From NCBI GenBank assembly GCA_003991915.1, contig RQTK01000296.1, positions 96,337 through 160,336 of the forward strand: 64,000 nucleotides of DNA, read 5' to 3'. Shown here piece after piece: positions 13,275 to 26,593 of this stretch. The position numbers and the translations under genes are program-made. Position 1 is the first letter of the stretch. The number at the start of each line of letters is the position of its first letter. The notes under the pieces are model-generated. The model was not told the origin of the DNA, searched no databases, and worked only from the letters and a program-made list of their open reading frames with translations. Origin of the DNA: Elysia chlorotica (taxonomy: Eukaryota; Mollusca; Gastropoda; Plakobranchidae).

Positions 13275-13417
13275 TAGCTTTTTTCTGTCTTTCTCTCTAT
13301 TTCTGTCTCTCTTTCTTTCTTTGTCTCTCTCTCTCTGTCTGTGTTCTTCCATCTATCTCTCCTCAGTCTCTTTCTTACTCTCTGTCTCTCTCTGTCTGTC
13401 TCTCTCTGTCTCTCTCT
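13275..13417. repeat. CT/TCTG-rich tract
   Basis: Imperfect CT, CTTT and TCTG repeats. Confidence 0.85.
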
Positions 13418-13921
13418 CAGCTGAAAGCAATATAATCTACACCATTATTATATTTCCAACATTCGCTCTAGTACCCCTGCTGGCCATATCATAGTAGTTT
13501 ATGACTTACGAAGACTCCATGGGCGCGGTGAAGTTAAGTTCTATGTGTGTCAGTCATGAGTAAGAACTAAATAACAGGCATGAATCACTGTCAGCAATAT
13601 TGCGGGGAGTGACTAGGGCGGGGTTTAAGTTTCTTGGTCCCTCCTTACATTACCTGGTACCTAGGCTGTCCAGTACACTACAATCATGTATGTTTGCAAA
13701 GTCATCGAATACTCTTAAGATCAGAGTTAAAATTAGAATAGTTTACTGTTATATCATGGCATTATAATATGACCCACCTTATAAAACGTTAATATATAAA
13801 TTCCAATATTTTGTTAACATTACTGCCCCCCCCCCCCTCATCTGATTGATATCGCATGTGTCGGCTGCTGCTGTTGCTTCTACTCCCTGCTGCCTATTCC
13901 TCATCCTCCTCTTACATCTGC

Positions 13922-13922
13922 A

Positions 13923-14004
<82 letters not shown>
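13922..14004. repeat. (CTA)n trinucleotide array
   Basis: Almost pure CTA array. It yields homopolymer leucine, tyrosine or serine frames that are not genes. Confidence 0.95.
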
Positions 14005-14885
14005 AAATTACTACTGTCATCCAGGTGCTGATATGCCATGCATTATAGATTCATGCAGTACATAATTTCGTAACGTTAAAGTGTCACTCGTAGGTCACGC
14101 ATATTATTAAGATTTAAGACCCATTATGCGAATCTAACCACCCATGACACAAACGCTATTGTGATTTTTATCTATAGGTCTCTTCACTGTTAAACACGTC
14201 TGTCTCGTTCGTTCTCCTCTGCCCTCTCGCACTCTTTCTATTTATGTACTCCTGCAGGAAAACACGGTGTAATGGCATTGTTCTCGATCTTTGCAGTTGC
14301 TGTGCATTCATTCATGTTTTAACGGAAATGCTTGTAAATATATCAAACTTTTAAAACATTTTGTACATGAAAAGCCATAAAACAGTGTCTGGCATCTCTG
14401 AGTCTTGTCTGTCTGTTTGTCTGTCTGTCTTTCTATTTTTCTCTCACTAACTCTACCCTCTGTCAACCTTTCTTAACTTACTTTAACCACATTTGCACGG
14501 AAATCTATAGGTTTCTGGTACACGCGTTTAAAGCAATATTAAAGCTCTAGATTCGGAAAGTATAGAGTTAACTGATTAACAATCGTCCTGAAACCCTCCT
14601 TTTAACTCTCCAATTGAAAAGTATCGCTCTGATTTTTAAAAACCAAGGTACAACAGACTATAATAATTATTGTATTTAAGTATCACTGTTCTGTACATAC
14701 ACCTAAACAAAAATCGACACAATATATATTAATAGCACACAGCATACTATGCTGCATAGGGTGGCTGACTACTGGGCAAGACATAACGCTTAAAGCTTAT
14801 TATAAATTATACGTTTTACGCCCTCTGATTTTTTTCCTCAACCCTAGATAGATAGATAGTTAGATAGTTGATAGATAGAGGGACT

Positions 14886-14888
<3 letters not shown>

Positions 14889-14971
<83 letters not shown>

Positions 14972-14977
14972 CAGAAA
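14889..14977. repeat. (GA)n microsatellite
   Basis: Two GA tracts separated by an AGACAGAAAG interruption, which recurs after the second tract. Confidence 0.95.
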
Positions 14978-15029
14978 GCTCGATTGATCAATATTTGTAA
15001 CACGTATTTTACATACTATACTCATTATC

Positions 15030-15063
15030 CAATATATGTGTGTGTATGTGTGTGTGTGTGTGT
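15030..15063. repeat. (TG)n microsatellite
   Basis: Short TG tract. Confidence 0.85.
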
Positions 15064-15468
15064 TTGAATTTACAGAGACGGACCATTTTACGGTTGAACT
15101 TCATAACAGGTGTGAAACGAGAACTGCATGTAAAGGGAGGGCCTAAACGTTAGATATATTAATTATTGTTGTGGCAGTAGCGAGGTGAGAGTAGCCAAAT
15201 ATTGTACAGTATTATAATACGCACCCAAGCCAATTAATTCAGAGAAAACTACTATACTAGTATAGTTATCCAGGTTAGAGTGAAATACTTCGGCTGCAGA
15301 TAACAAATCATAGTAACACGGAGGGAATGTTGCGTGAATAGCCGCTAAAGAGAATACTATTGTGGTTAAAATGGAAAGAGAGACGGAGGAGAGATGGAGA
15401 CTATGTATGTCTTATTATGATTGAAGATAGAATGGTGGGAATAGTTTGAGGGAAAGATGGAATAAGGA

Positions 15469-15474
<6 letters not shown>

Positions 15475-15507
<33 letters not shown>
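15475..15507. repeat. (GA)n microsatellite
   Basis: Short GA tract. Confidence 0.9.
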
Positions 15508-15508
<1 letters not shown>

Positions 15509-15807
15509 AATGATAAGAATTAAACGGAGACATTGACAGAAGATAAAAGATCAAGTTTTATTTTTGTGCTCACATTTCATTTAAAACATGAATAGTCGGT
15601 CCATATTTCCCACCGTGTGGTTTTGGTACATGGCCTGTTTTAATCTTAATTTATAATGATCTCTAATCAAAAGATAAAAAATGGAGACAGCGACCCCAAA
15701 TTAGCATTAATGAAGACGAACACGAATTTTAATTTTTTTGAAAGCACTTGTTACTTGTCCAATGAAATGCGCTCTGTGTGAATTCCTAATTATGTGTCTA
15801 TGTTGTT

Positions 15808-15920
15808 CCTCTCTCTCCTCTCTCTATCTCTTTCTCTCTCTCTCCATCTCTCTCTTTCTCTCTCTCTAGTCTCTCTCTCTCTCTCTTTCTCTCTCTGTCT
15901 CTCTTTCTCCCCCTCTCTCT
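15808..15920. repeat. CT-rich tract
   Basis: Imperfect CT repeat. Confidence 0.85.
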
Positions 15921-16139
15921 ATGCCCCGAATGCCTGAGCTTCTTCATACTCATTTTCTTCAGTCTTTCTCCCTTACACGATGATCAGTCTCGTTCTTTCT
16001 CTCTTTAACAGTGCACAACTCTTCTTTGCTATAATAATCAGTTCAGTACAATGTGTTTTAATTATTTTTACTGCACACACATGAAGATTAGATTGATGGC
16101 GTTTCTTAGTTTCTTATCTGAAAACATCGACCTTCTTGT

Positions 16140-16322
16140 TTTTAAAGCAGTGCTTAGGCCTTCTGATAAGGGCCCTATCAGGGAATGGCCACTTTTCGTC
16201 AAACTGACGACAGGGTCGCTTGCTGTGCTAGACAGGGTTCGAACTCTGGGCCTCTTACTTATCAGTTCAGGTTTAAACCAGCTGAGTCAAGTCAAACCTA
16301 ACTCAAGTCAAACCTGGTCCTA
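16140..16322 (-). repeat. tRNA-derived SINE of a different type
   Basis: On the minus strand, CTCAGCTGG (box-A-like) is followed about 35 bp later by GAGTTCGAACCC (box-B-like). The head differs from the other SINEs here, and the shared body is not recognisable. Confidence 0.5.
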
Positions 16323-16515
16323 ACCTAACGATCTTTGAGTTGGTTTTCGTCTCTTTATTAGGGGTTTGTGTTTCAGTTGAAAGTCTTTCCTGATTTTTTG
16401 TTTGTTTTGTTTCCTTTTATAATGCTTGATCTGTAGGCATTAATTTTTGTTTTGGTTTCAATGAGATAACAAGTACATGACGTGTACAAGTGCAATAAAA
16501 TTTTATCTTAAAGCA

Positions 16516-16550
16516 CCCTTCTCTCTCTTTCTCTCTCTCGCTCTCTCTCC

Positions 16551-16600
<50 letters not shown>

Positions 16601-16625
16601 TCTCTTTGTCTGTTTGTCTGTCTCT
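16516..16625. repeat. CT-rich tract
   Basis: CT tract ending in TCTG repeats. Confidence 0.9.
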
Positions 16626-17225
16626 ACATTCGAAATATCTCTAGTATTAATACACAGGTAATCAAAATGGTGATCGACTTGAATTATAACCTTTTAAGTA
16701 CCTAACCAATACTTCATTTTACGTATTTCAGACATACTTATTGTATATTCATCTCCACAGCACTGAATAGTAGTTTTAGATCACTATCTCAGTATCTGTG
16801 TCATTGATCTTGCGTCCCCCAAGCCCTATGTAATCCCTATCTCTTCTCCCAATCATTTTTATGCACACAGCATATTTCTGCCTTAGGCATGGCATGAAAA
16901 TTATTCCTACCATGTACAATGTACATGTATCATTATTATCATGGCTTTTTTTTCTATTTTTTTTATTATCCCTTCGCCTTTCTTTATTTCTCCCCTATCA
17001 TTGCCATCCTGTTTGGATTTTGCCGATGCCCGTTAACTGACGAGAGTGAAGAGATAGGTATGGCTGTAAAAACCGTGTAAGTGCATTCTTTTGCCTGCGG
17101 GACGTGGATCCCCGTTACTGGTTAATACATGCCTTGCGTTCCACGCGTCGATATTGGGTGACATAATCACGGCCTTATTTAGGCATGGGATTTTTCTGAT
17201 CGCTTATGGGCTCCTTCAGTCTAGT

Positions 17226-17480
17226 ATAGGGGGACTCGGTGGCCCTGGGGTAGAACATCGGCTTCCGACGCAAAAGGTCCAGATTCGAGCCCTGGTGATT
17301 GCACTCCCTACTAGTTGGGTTGGTGTCAGTTTAATGTGATCGGCTGAGACAGGAGTCATGGTATCCCCGCCCTGTTTCGCGTGAGGCAGCACATAAAATT
17401 GTCCGACGTCAATCTTGGGCCCCGTCCACAATATAGCCTATCTAGTGCTGATGGTGGGCGTTAAATCAACTCAACAGCAA
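17226..17480 (+). repeat. Full-length SINE, head type 1
   Basis: A near-complete copy. The tRNA-like head contains GGGGTAGAACATCGGCTTCC and box-B-like GATTCGAGCCCTGG. The shared body follows (TGTCAGTTTAATGTGA, CAGGAGTCATGGTATCCC, GGCAGCACATAAAATTG, CCACAATATAGCCTAT). The end is a CAACT-like tail. There is no poly-A. Length of about 250 bp and Pol III-type boxes mark a non-autonomous retroposon. Confidence 0.85.
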
Positions 17481-17818
17481 CAGCTTAACAGTCTAGGATA
17501 GAGCTAGGTATTGCATGCATTGGATTGCATACATTGTAGTACATACACTGCAGATTCCCTTACCTAACGTCTTGGTTATTTTCTGGTGAACCTGTTATCG
17601 TAAGGCCGATAATGCCTTGCCAACATGACACTGACGACAGTCGTGGTTGTCATGGGGGCTAGGCAGCCAGGCCCAGAGCCCAGAGCCGTCAAGCCAACCT
17701 GCTATCAAAATGGATTATATAGTAATTTAGGAAAAAAGGTGCAGGGCTTATACCTGTGTGGCGTAGATATACAAAGAAAAATTTGTTGTTTCTAGTCTAA
17801 AGTTGGCGGATCTGAGAG

Positions 17819-17958
17819 GATCTCTCTCTGTCTCTCTCTCCCTCCCTCTCTCATTGTCCCTGTATCTCCCCCTCCCTTTCCCTCTCTCACTGTTTCTTCC
17901 CCTCCCTCTCCTTCTCTCACTGCCTCTGTCTGCTCCTCTCTCTCTCTCTATTTCTTTC

Positions 17959-18017
<59 letters not shown>

Positions 18018-18020
18018 ACA
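17819..18020. repeat. CT-rich tract passing into (CA)n
   Basis: Imperfect CT repeat followed by a CA array. Confidence 0.95.
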
Positions 18021-19284
18021 ATGTGATGATGAGGACTTGGCGAATTGTTATTAGCGCGGGCAGGAAGGAGGAGCTCCAAAAGCTGACAACCTCAGACTTG
18101 ATGATGGGACATTCCACCTTCCCCCTCGTCCCGAAAAAAAAAATCTGGTCTGTGTTGTTGCCAAGTTTAGGTGATCGCACGAACACAAAAAGAAGAATAG
18201 AAAAAAGGGTTATCAGATTGTTCTGATCTTAATGCATCTTTTTGAGAGGTAAAAAAAATTCATACATTTTCATAGACTTTGTTGGTGATCTAGACAAGAG
18301 GAGGAAAGGAATGTAAGTGTGAAAAAGTAAAAAAAAAAAAAGAGGAAGATGCACAGACAGGAAGTGGGAGAAAGAGAGACAATAAAGGAATAGATAAATA
18401 TGAAGAAAAAAAGAAGAATAAAATATAACGTTTAAAGGGGTTCAAGAAACAAGGAAATAAGCATTGATGGATGAGATGCATACGAACGGTGATCATTAAG
18501 AGTTCGAAAAGTTGCAGCGTCAAAAGTAAACATGAGGGGAAAATATAAAGGACGTGACTGAATTCGCTAAAAGGATGAAATCCCAGAAAGAGACACCTTG
18601 CTCTCTAGTCTCTACTAGTTCACAAGTTTTGTGTCAAATGAATGAGAAACGTTTAACGAGATATGTGCCAATTTTAGAGCCTTTCTAAAAAAAAAAAGGG
18701 GGGGTGGTGGTGTTTTTTTTTTGCACTTTGGCCCACGTCCAAACGAGATGAAAACAGCCCTAGGCCTACCAAGATAACTGGCTAGTTGGCCTTGCAAGGG
18801 GAAGGAAAAAATAACAACCAAACAAAACAAAGCAAAATGACAACAACAGTAACAAAAAATGTCCCTCAGTCAAGCAGTGCAAACTATTTTTGTCCAGAAA
18901 CAACGCAAAAAAGCTGAAATAATATTTTGGGAGTTTTAACTATTATAGTGTTATAATTTAAGGGGGTGTTCATTATTTTTTGTCCCAGGCTAGAATAGCT
19001 AATGCTATTCGTGCTTTATTTACGTTATTGTGTTTTGTTTTGTTCTTGTTATTGTATATGATGCTTCTGCTGCTGCTGCTGTTGTTGGTGTTGTTATTGT
19101 TCCTATTCCTATTCCTAACTTTTATCCTCCACCCCTACCCCCGCCCTCCAAAAAAAAAAAATAAATGATAAACTCTCTTGACCATCGCGGGTAGGTGTAT
19201 TACTCATTGTTGTGAGTGTTGTTTTATTTCCACGGATTCACGAGAGTTTCTTTTGGACTGTTCCAGTCTTTACTTCTGATCCTT

Positions 19285-19610
19285 TGACTAGTAAAACACA
19301 TTAATGTGAACGGCTGAAACAGTAGTCCAGGTTACCCCGGACGGTCTCGTGTGTGGCAGCGCATAATATTGCCAGACGTTAGTTTATTAAATTTTGTTTC
19401 TCTATAGAGGGAGGGAGAGAATTCTCTCCCTCTCTCCGAGTGTAACGTCTCCTAGGTTCCCCTGGGGGATCATATACGCTGACAGGCGGCGTTGACAGAA
19501 AACAAAAGCTCAGGATGACGGCAAGTCATCCAGACGTTAGTCTTAGACCCGTCCACAATATATAGCCCATGTATTTCTGACGTAAGATGTTAAGCAAACC
19601 AACTTAAGTA
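19285..19610 (+). repeat. SINE interrupted by a 147-bp insertion
   Basis: SINE body (GTGTGGCAGCGCATAATATT) and tail (GTCCACAATATATAGCCCAT) are split at 19383-19529. The flanks carry the same 11 bp, CCAGACGTTAG, at 19372-19382 and 19530-19540, as expected of a target-site duplication. The 5' head is missing. Confidence 0.75.
19383..19529. mobile_element. Small unknown insert inside a SINE
   Basis: The 147-bp insert is flanked by an 11-bp repeat. It contains the near-palindrome GGAGAGAATTCTCTCC and the word ACGTCTCCTAGGTTCCCCT. That word recurs at about 47187-47205, also right after a CT tract. No coding capacity and no clear terminal inverted repeats are visible. Confidence 0.5.
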
Positions 19611-20269
19611 AAACACATAGATCTGTCTAAAAAGGTAACCTTTAATGGTGAATTGAGTGGCAGCTATATCAGCGGTTGTAAACAATCACACGATTTGACT
19701 GGCTGGGATAGCCTCTAACTATCCAAATGAATCCTTCACGCCTAAATCTAATTTTCACTGCTAAATTTTAATGAAACTAATACGACCTTCAGGTTCTATT
19801 GTCCACGCAGTCGGAGCTGTCGTAAAATCGATTCCATTCTCATGATCAAAGGGCGTCGCATTGTCATTAGTGAAACCGATAAATAGGGCTAATTTAGAGG
19901 TACTGAATAAGGTGTGCAATACACTTTCAGTTTCAGCGCAGCTTTGTTAACATTTTAATAGTATGATCAGCTGTAACAAAACAGCCTGTTATATTTAAAT
20001 ACATAATTATATGAGGGTGGCCTTTTTTTTCTTCCTCGTTTTAAGGTGTTATAATAAAAAAAGCTATCGGTGGTGTTACAAGAATAAGAAATAATATTTA
20101 TTTAGAGGTATCGTAGGCACTGTCGCCAAATTATACTTCTATAGTTGACATTTTAATTGCTTCATAACCACCAGCTGTGAAAGAGTTATTTCAGACATGT
20201 GTCTGCCCTAAAATTGTAAATAATTTTATTTCAGTCTAAATAACCCATAAAAAAGCTGTATGTTTATGG

Positions 20270-20518
20270 CTGGGGGGGCGGTAGCCATATGTTAGAACAT
20301 CGGCTTCCAACGCAGGAGGTTCGTGCTTCGAGCCCTGAAATTTCGCCCTTACTGGTTGGGTTTTGTATCAGTTTTAATGAGACTGGCTAAGAGTGACCAC
20401 TCTGGCTCGCGTGTTGCAGTATATTTGTACATACAATTGTCAGACGTCGATCTTGGGGTAGGTCCACAATATAGCATATATAGTGCTGATGTTGGACGTA
20501 AAACTAGCTCGACTAACT
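20270..20518 (+). repeat. Full-length SINE, head type 1
   Basis: It has the AGAACATCGGCTTCCAACGC head and a diverged shared body, and ends near CTAGCTCGACTAACTAC. Confidence 0.8.
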
Positions 20519-20607
20519 ACGTATATTTATGGCTAGGTTTGTATGGAGTAAGCTGAATAGTAAACGGTTGTCGTCTTCATATGTATATTTTTCTAACCTG
20601 CTCTGTG

Positions 20608-20609
20608 TA

Positions 20610-20647
<38 letters not shown>

Positions 20648-20770
20648 TCTTTCTCTGCCTGTCTGTCTATTTCTCTGTGTGTGTCTGTCTGTCTGTCTCT
20701 ATCACTCTTTTCCTGTCTTAACATTTGCTACTCTATCCGCCACTCTGTTGTTCTTCCCTCCCTCCATTTC

Positions 20771-20814
<44 letters not shown>
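20608..20814. repeat. Two CT-rich tracts
   Basis: CT/TCTG at 20608-20700 and CT at 20770-20814. Confidence 0.9.
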
Positions 20815-20817
<3 letters not shown>

Positions 20818-21088
20818 AAGCTCACTGTATACTATTATGTCTATACTTCTCTCTCCTCTTTACTGTCTATCTGTCTGGGTGTTTTCTTGACCGTAGGCTC
20901 GCACACGTCAAGGAGCAGCTGCCGCTGGCTATTTGGCCTTATAGTCAGAGCTGGACTGGTCACTATCCACTGACCCCTGCCCAGTAGTGCATCAATCACC
21001 CACATCTCGATGGGATATTATGGGCTGTCGCGGTGTTGCAGAAAGTCGCTGAGGTGAATGAGAAGGGGAGGGGGCGGATCACCCAGTC

Positions 21089-21090
<2 letters not shown>

Positions 21091-21174
<84 letters not shown>

Positions 21175-21242
21175 CGAAAACAAAGTTACAGAGAGAGAGA
21201 AAGAAAATAGTGTTACAAATAGAAAGCAAGACATAGAGAGAG

Positions 21243-21297
<55 letters not shown>

Positions 21298-21308
21298 AAG
21301 AAAGAAAG

Positions 21309-21356
<48 letters not shown>
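21091..21356. repeat. (GA)n compound microsatellite
   Basis: Two long GA tracts with GAAA-type interruptions between them. Confidence 0.95.
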
Positions 21357-21360
<4 letters not shown>

Positions 21361-21568
21361 AGAAACAGGCTGACTGAGGTGGAGACAGACATTGTTTTTG
21401 TGTAATTTACAATCTGTTGCCTCAGGGCACAATATCTTAACTACCGTAACATGTAATGATGGTTGACGGTAATAATAGCAAGCTCGGATTTGACCCCATT
21501 ACATGAATTGGAGGTTCTTCATTTTCGTTCTCAATGCTGCTGCATCTGTTCATCTTCTTTTTTAATTT

Positions 21569-21642
21569 CTCCTCCTCCTCCTCCTCCTCCTCCTCCTTCT
21601 TCTTCTTCTTCTTCTTCTTCTTCTTCTTCTTCTTCTCCTTCA
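21569..21642. repeat. (CTC)n then (CTT)n array
   Basis: Trinucleotide array whose repeat unit changes midway. Confidence 0.95.
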
Positions 21643-22844
21643 CCATAATCATCATCATTTAAAAAAATTAAATGTACATGATACATGTGATAGGAATAAA
21701 ATATAAAAAAACATAAGGCTTTTTTTTTAAACTAGTTGATAGTTGATCACACCACACCTTATCTTGACAAAAGAAGGATCACATGCTATGTCTCTTTGAT
21801 TACAATTACTATCATTCTAATTTGTTTTATAAGTTTCAATTGGTGCAGCCAAGAAAGGCATGGGTGCAACCTGTGGTATGACTTGTTGGGAGTATTAAAG
21901 CCACTTATGGCAGCTTATCATGATAGTAATATTGTATCTACGTCAGTTCTAAGTACATATAGCTACTTTTCAAAGCAATATATAATGTAACTTGTTATAG
22001 ATAAATCGCGAAAACTTGATCTGAAAAAAAAAAAAAACACACTACTTTTTCTAAGTCAAGCTAAAAAAAAACCCAAAGCAACAGTAATTTTGTCCCGTAA
22101 AGCTTTGCATTGAATTTGTCTTTTCTCAAAATTTTTGTGATGGTCATACGCATAGGATCTCTTCCCTCCGCACACACATCTCCTTTTCCACGCCCCTCTT
22201 AGCCATATTGACTAGTTCCTAGTTTTTGAGCTGTTATTACATGTGTATTAGTATTACTCTATTCTTATTCGAAAGCTATTTTCAGCGGCACTGATCTTAT
22301 GACTCGGGACGTTTAATGTATAGTTTTCATAGTTTTTAATAAATTAGTGATCAACCATTTCGCCTACATATTATGTCATGCACAGGACCAAACAATTGAG
22401 CTTCTTAACGGTTCTTTTAGGCAACTATATTATTCATTTCGTACAGAAAGTTGGCTCGGTGCCAAAACTTCAATGGCTTTCAACTTGCGTTGTCTTCAGG
22501 AGATTTAAAGCTCTCTAACATTCTGCCTGCTATACTAGATTTACGACGTGAGAAGGTAACAAAAAATAACGCGTCTAATAATCCTCTTATATAATTTTTT
22601 TTTCAAAATGTAAAGTGGATAATGCAAGGTAAAATGGATCTTAACTCTTTTCAATCCCACTGGAGGGCCTATGTCGCAACGAAGAATCCATATCTTTATA
22701 TCAGATATGTGTCTCTGAGTGCGTTTACGAGTACTTATTCCCTCGATAACCAGAACAGTAATTATATTATCTATGCGTTCATGTGAACCATTGCAGTATC
22801 AAGTAAGGTAATGAAATACACAATTTACAGACTCTTGTCTATCT

Positions 22845-22993
<149 letters not shown>

Positions 22994-24027
22994 ATGCTAC
23001 TACTGCCGTTTCAACTACAATACAAACTCCTGCCGTTGCTGTTACCATAAATTGCTTCTTAAACAATGCCTCATTTTTTTTACCAACTTTGATAAATGTG
23101 TTGTTGTGACAAAATAATAGAACGTTATTAATAACACGAAACCAGTTTATTAATGAAGCAGACAAAACTTAGTTGAAGGGTCCCACACCAAAGATATATT
23201 TAAAGGAGTAGGCCTATCAATCACCTCCTATGTTGTGTACGCCATTCACACACTTTACCCTGTGACTGCGTGAAAAAAAAACCCTCGTGTGGCGTGTACA
23301 TGTATTTGAAGAGACCGTGTATGCCTATTATAGCAGCACTAAGTCAATATTTATAAGGGCCAAATCAAATAACGAAACCCACTTCACAAATTTAAGTTTG
23401 ATCAAAGATGCACAAGCTTAGATAATGAAGTAGATCAAATAAAGGAACACCGCAACTATTTTGAATGTGTGTATGAATGTGTTTTGTTGTTTTATATGTG
23501 AATCAAACTCATGGGACGGTAAGGTCTGGTGTGTTTATTTGGTTTACATGTCTTTATAACATTCAACTGCTTCTAAAAAAGTGTGTCATCATTCTCAGCG
23601 AAGAACGATTTATAATCTCCACGCGTTTTATGAGGGAAAAAACGTTAGTCGATGTTACTTCGAAATTAGAACATCGACATAATTTGAAGTTACAATTTAA
23701 TTTTTTATCTTCTCATTACTATACTGTGTATTAAGAACTGATCAGGGAAAATATCATAATTTTTTTCACTACAAACTGTAATCCTCAAACATAATTTCCC
23801 ATCTGAATAACTTTGAGACTTAGACCAAGTGTTGTAATTTTATGATGACTACAATCTCGTATTTAAAATCAGTGAAATCTAAGATTACTCAGTTCGGATT
23901 ATGACGATCCAATTTCTGCCTTTGTATCAACGGAAAGTTTGAAAGCTATTTTTGTGGTGTTCATGTAAAGCTTAGATATTCATAATCATAGACCTGGGAT
24001 CTAGCTGCTCGGTGTTGTTAAGTAACG

Positions 24028-24077
24028 ATGGAACATCTTACAAGTTGTCAGCCTCTGTTGGATGCTATCAAAGAAAC
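24028..24077 (+). CDS. Candidate alternative first coding exon of a short Shank isoform
   Basis: An ATG with strong context (A at -3, G at +4) follows an in-frame TAA at 24019-24021. It opens a frame reading MEHLTSCQPLLDAIKE plus AC and is cut by a perfect GTAAGT donor at 24078. The exon ends in phase 2. Joined to the PDZ exon at 43763 it makes ACG (Thr) and reads straight into the PDZ (..IKET-EQLPRVVLL). Vertebrate Shank2 is known to have short isoforms that begin just before the PDZ from an internal promoter, so this arrangement has precedent. A phase match alone occurs one time in three and the exon is short. It is an inference from donor quality, start context and phase. Confidence 0.42.
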
Positions 24078-25534
24078 GTAAGTTTTACCGTTTTTCATCA
24101 AACCAAGACGACGATGAATTTGACCTAGAGAAATTATTGAATTGGAATAATTGTCTTACATACATTTTTAAATAGGGTTCCTTTTTTTCTTGGTAGCAAA
24201 CTTAAAACGGATCTCTCAGTTTATATTAATTTTTCATGAAGATAATTCTTCGTGTCCCGTTTCGATCAGAATCGTAGATGAAATTTTTCCAGAAAGAAGA
24301 TACCCTCCAAGGACTTACAATCTTAATTGCTCGAATCAAGTATCTCCCATGAGATCGCTTCAAAATATCGTAGGAATGTATGTTATACCTGATTGAATAA
24401 TAACAGCGCCTATGAAATCATTTGTTTTGATTTTCCTTTTTCGTCTCAATCTTCCTGATAAACGTTACATATCCTTAGTTTCATAAATGAAAGTCTTCTT
24501 TTTCTGTTTAAAGATATTGGACATAGTTCTGCTTCCAAAAGTTACAAGTCCTAGAGTCTTTCTTGTCACCGACCACAAAATAATGGGATAGGAGTTTTGG
24601 GTTTTCTACACATTTATCCCCGGACCGGCGTAACTTTATCCTACACTATTGTACTTTGTGACCACCAGTATGCATTGTAATGGCGAAAAATGCGTCGCAT
24701 ACAATCCATTTACAACGCTTTGTGCGTTGTTTGCCGTTCTCACTTCTGCCTGAAGCTGACCCTTTCTTCCCCTTGATTTCGAATAATTATCTGAAGTCCT
24801 CTTTATCTCTCTCGATCTCCTCACCCTCTAGATTGTAGATAGTCCTCTTCGTCTCTATCATATTTTTTTTTCTTCTCTGTAAACACCCCACCCCTTTTTT
24901 TTCCTTTCAAAATGTGCAATCGTTTTGTCTCGATTTGCTTCTCTCTCTATCTCTCTATCTTATCTATCTTGGGCGTTTAGAAACAACAACATAAACAAGA
25001 CAAAAAACGAACGAAACATCCAGTTGACAGCCTGCCTATAGATAAAGTATACTATTCTTTTCATTTGTTGGTCTTGATATCCTTGAAGCCACTAAGACCG
25101 AGCATCATATTCCCCTTAAAGAATCGTCTCAGATGAACAACAGTACTGGGCTAGGGGTCAACAAACACTAAGGTTTGGAATCTAACATGGAACAGTAAAT
25201 TTTGAGAGAACGAGTCCACTTACATCGTAATTGTTGACAGCGTACTTAAATCACACCCTGGATGTTTGTTCATACGTTTCTGTCGCCGTTTATGATTCCT
25301 CGGGGTAACCAACGAGACGTTAAAACCCTCTACAGAGAATAATATTGTTTTATGTTTTCCCCAAAGTCCGAACACGGTCGGTTGGACCGTTACAGGCCCA
25401 GCACAAGATGGGTATCGCGACTCGTCGTCCACCGAACGCCGTAGGCTGATAACAATCTCATGACGGCAGCGCCGAGTGACTGGGGGACTTGGATTATTAT
25501 CTACATTGCGGCCTTTTGCCTGGCATGGTAGCTA

Positions 25535-25999
25535 CTAGCTAGATATAGATCTAGATCAAGGTGTAGATTTAGAAACGCAATTAACCTGCCCCCGTCATCT
25601 GATTTGTTGTCTTTGGAATGATGTAGATCCGGGGTCTATTTTTATCTCTAGAAATAACAAGAAAGATTTGTTTGTTTGTTGCTAATATTAGCGTCTACCG
25701 TCATATTTATACAGCCTATAAGAGACGGGTCCCTATACAACTGTCTGGCAATTTTTATGATTTACGTGCTGCCTCTTACTGTCTTAGAGACAGTGCGAGG
25801 GTACCATGACGCCGGTCAAATTACTGATACCGATCCCTGCAGTAGGGACAAAATGGGACACATAAATTTTTCAGCCAGGCCAAGTTAGCTAGATCTAGGT
25901 CTAGAATTCAGAAACGCAATTAGCCTGCCCGTCTCTGATTTGTTGTGTCTTTGAAGTGATGTAGACACAGGGCTATTTTTATCTCCACCAACAACACGA
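25535..25999. repeat. Pair of about 115-bp direct repeats
   Basis: Segments 25535-25652 and 25883-25999 align over their length, sharing AGAAACGCAATTA and CTGATTTGTTGT among others, with small indels. Between them lie about 230 bp that include a minus-strand SINE fragment. They may be a diverged tandem duplication or copies of an unknown short element. Confidence 0.7.
25785..25860 (-). repeat. SINE body fragment
   Basis: The reverse complement reads GATCGGTATCAGTAATTTGA and GCGTCATGGTACCCTCGCAC, matching the shared body. Confidence 0.6.
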
Positions 26000-26593
26000 A
26001 CACCAACACGAAAAGAGTGTAACCTGACCTCGGCAATGATGTCACCGCCAGATAGTGACAACTGTACTGTAGAGATAGTCTGTGGCCCTGGGCCAGCTTT
26101 GGTCCTGCCTGTTGACATGGACCTTTACAGCAGTTTATTTTCCTTGCCTTACGCCCTACACTACAGGTGCGAAGAAAAGGTGACTCATTTTCTTCTAGTT
26201 GCTTGACTGTTACTTGACTGCATAGAGTATGGCTTACATTTACTGTGATTCAATTCGACAGATTCTAACCTGCGTAGAAAATTAGAAAAGACGATACCTG
26301 AAAACGAAACACGTATCCTGTTAATACCCACAGATTTCTATGAAAAGCACCTACTAATAGATTCTGTGTTAACACCATATTATTTTCCATATTCTAACAG
26401 CACATGCTTTCACAAAAAATGGTATATACAATGATTGCGTACAATAATTCAACCTTGGGGATGGTCCAAGAGTTAAAGGTGAGGCATTAACTAGGAAGGA
26501 TGCTGTTTTGGTGCCCACTTTACTTCAAAATAGAGATAGGCTAATTCCGCTATGAACAATTTGTATGAGGAAAAATCTATACTATGGACTAAT

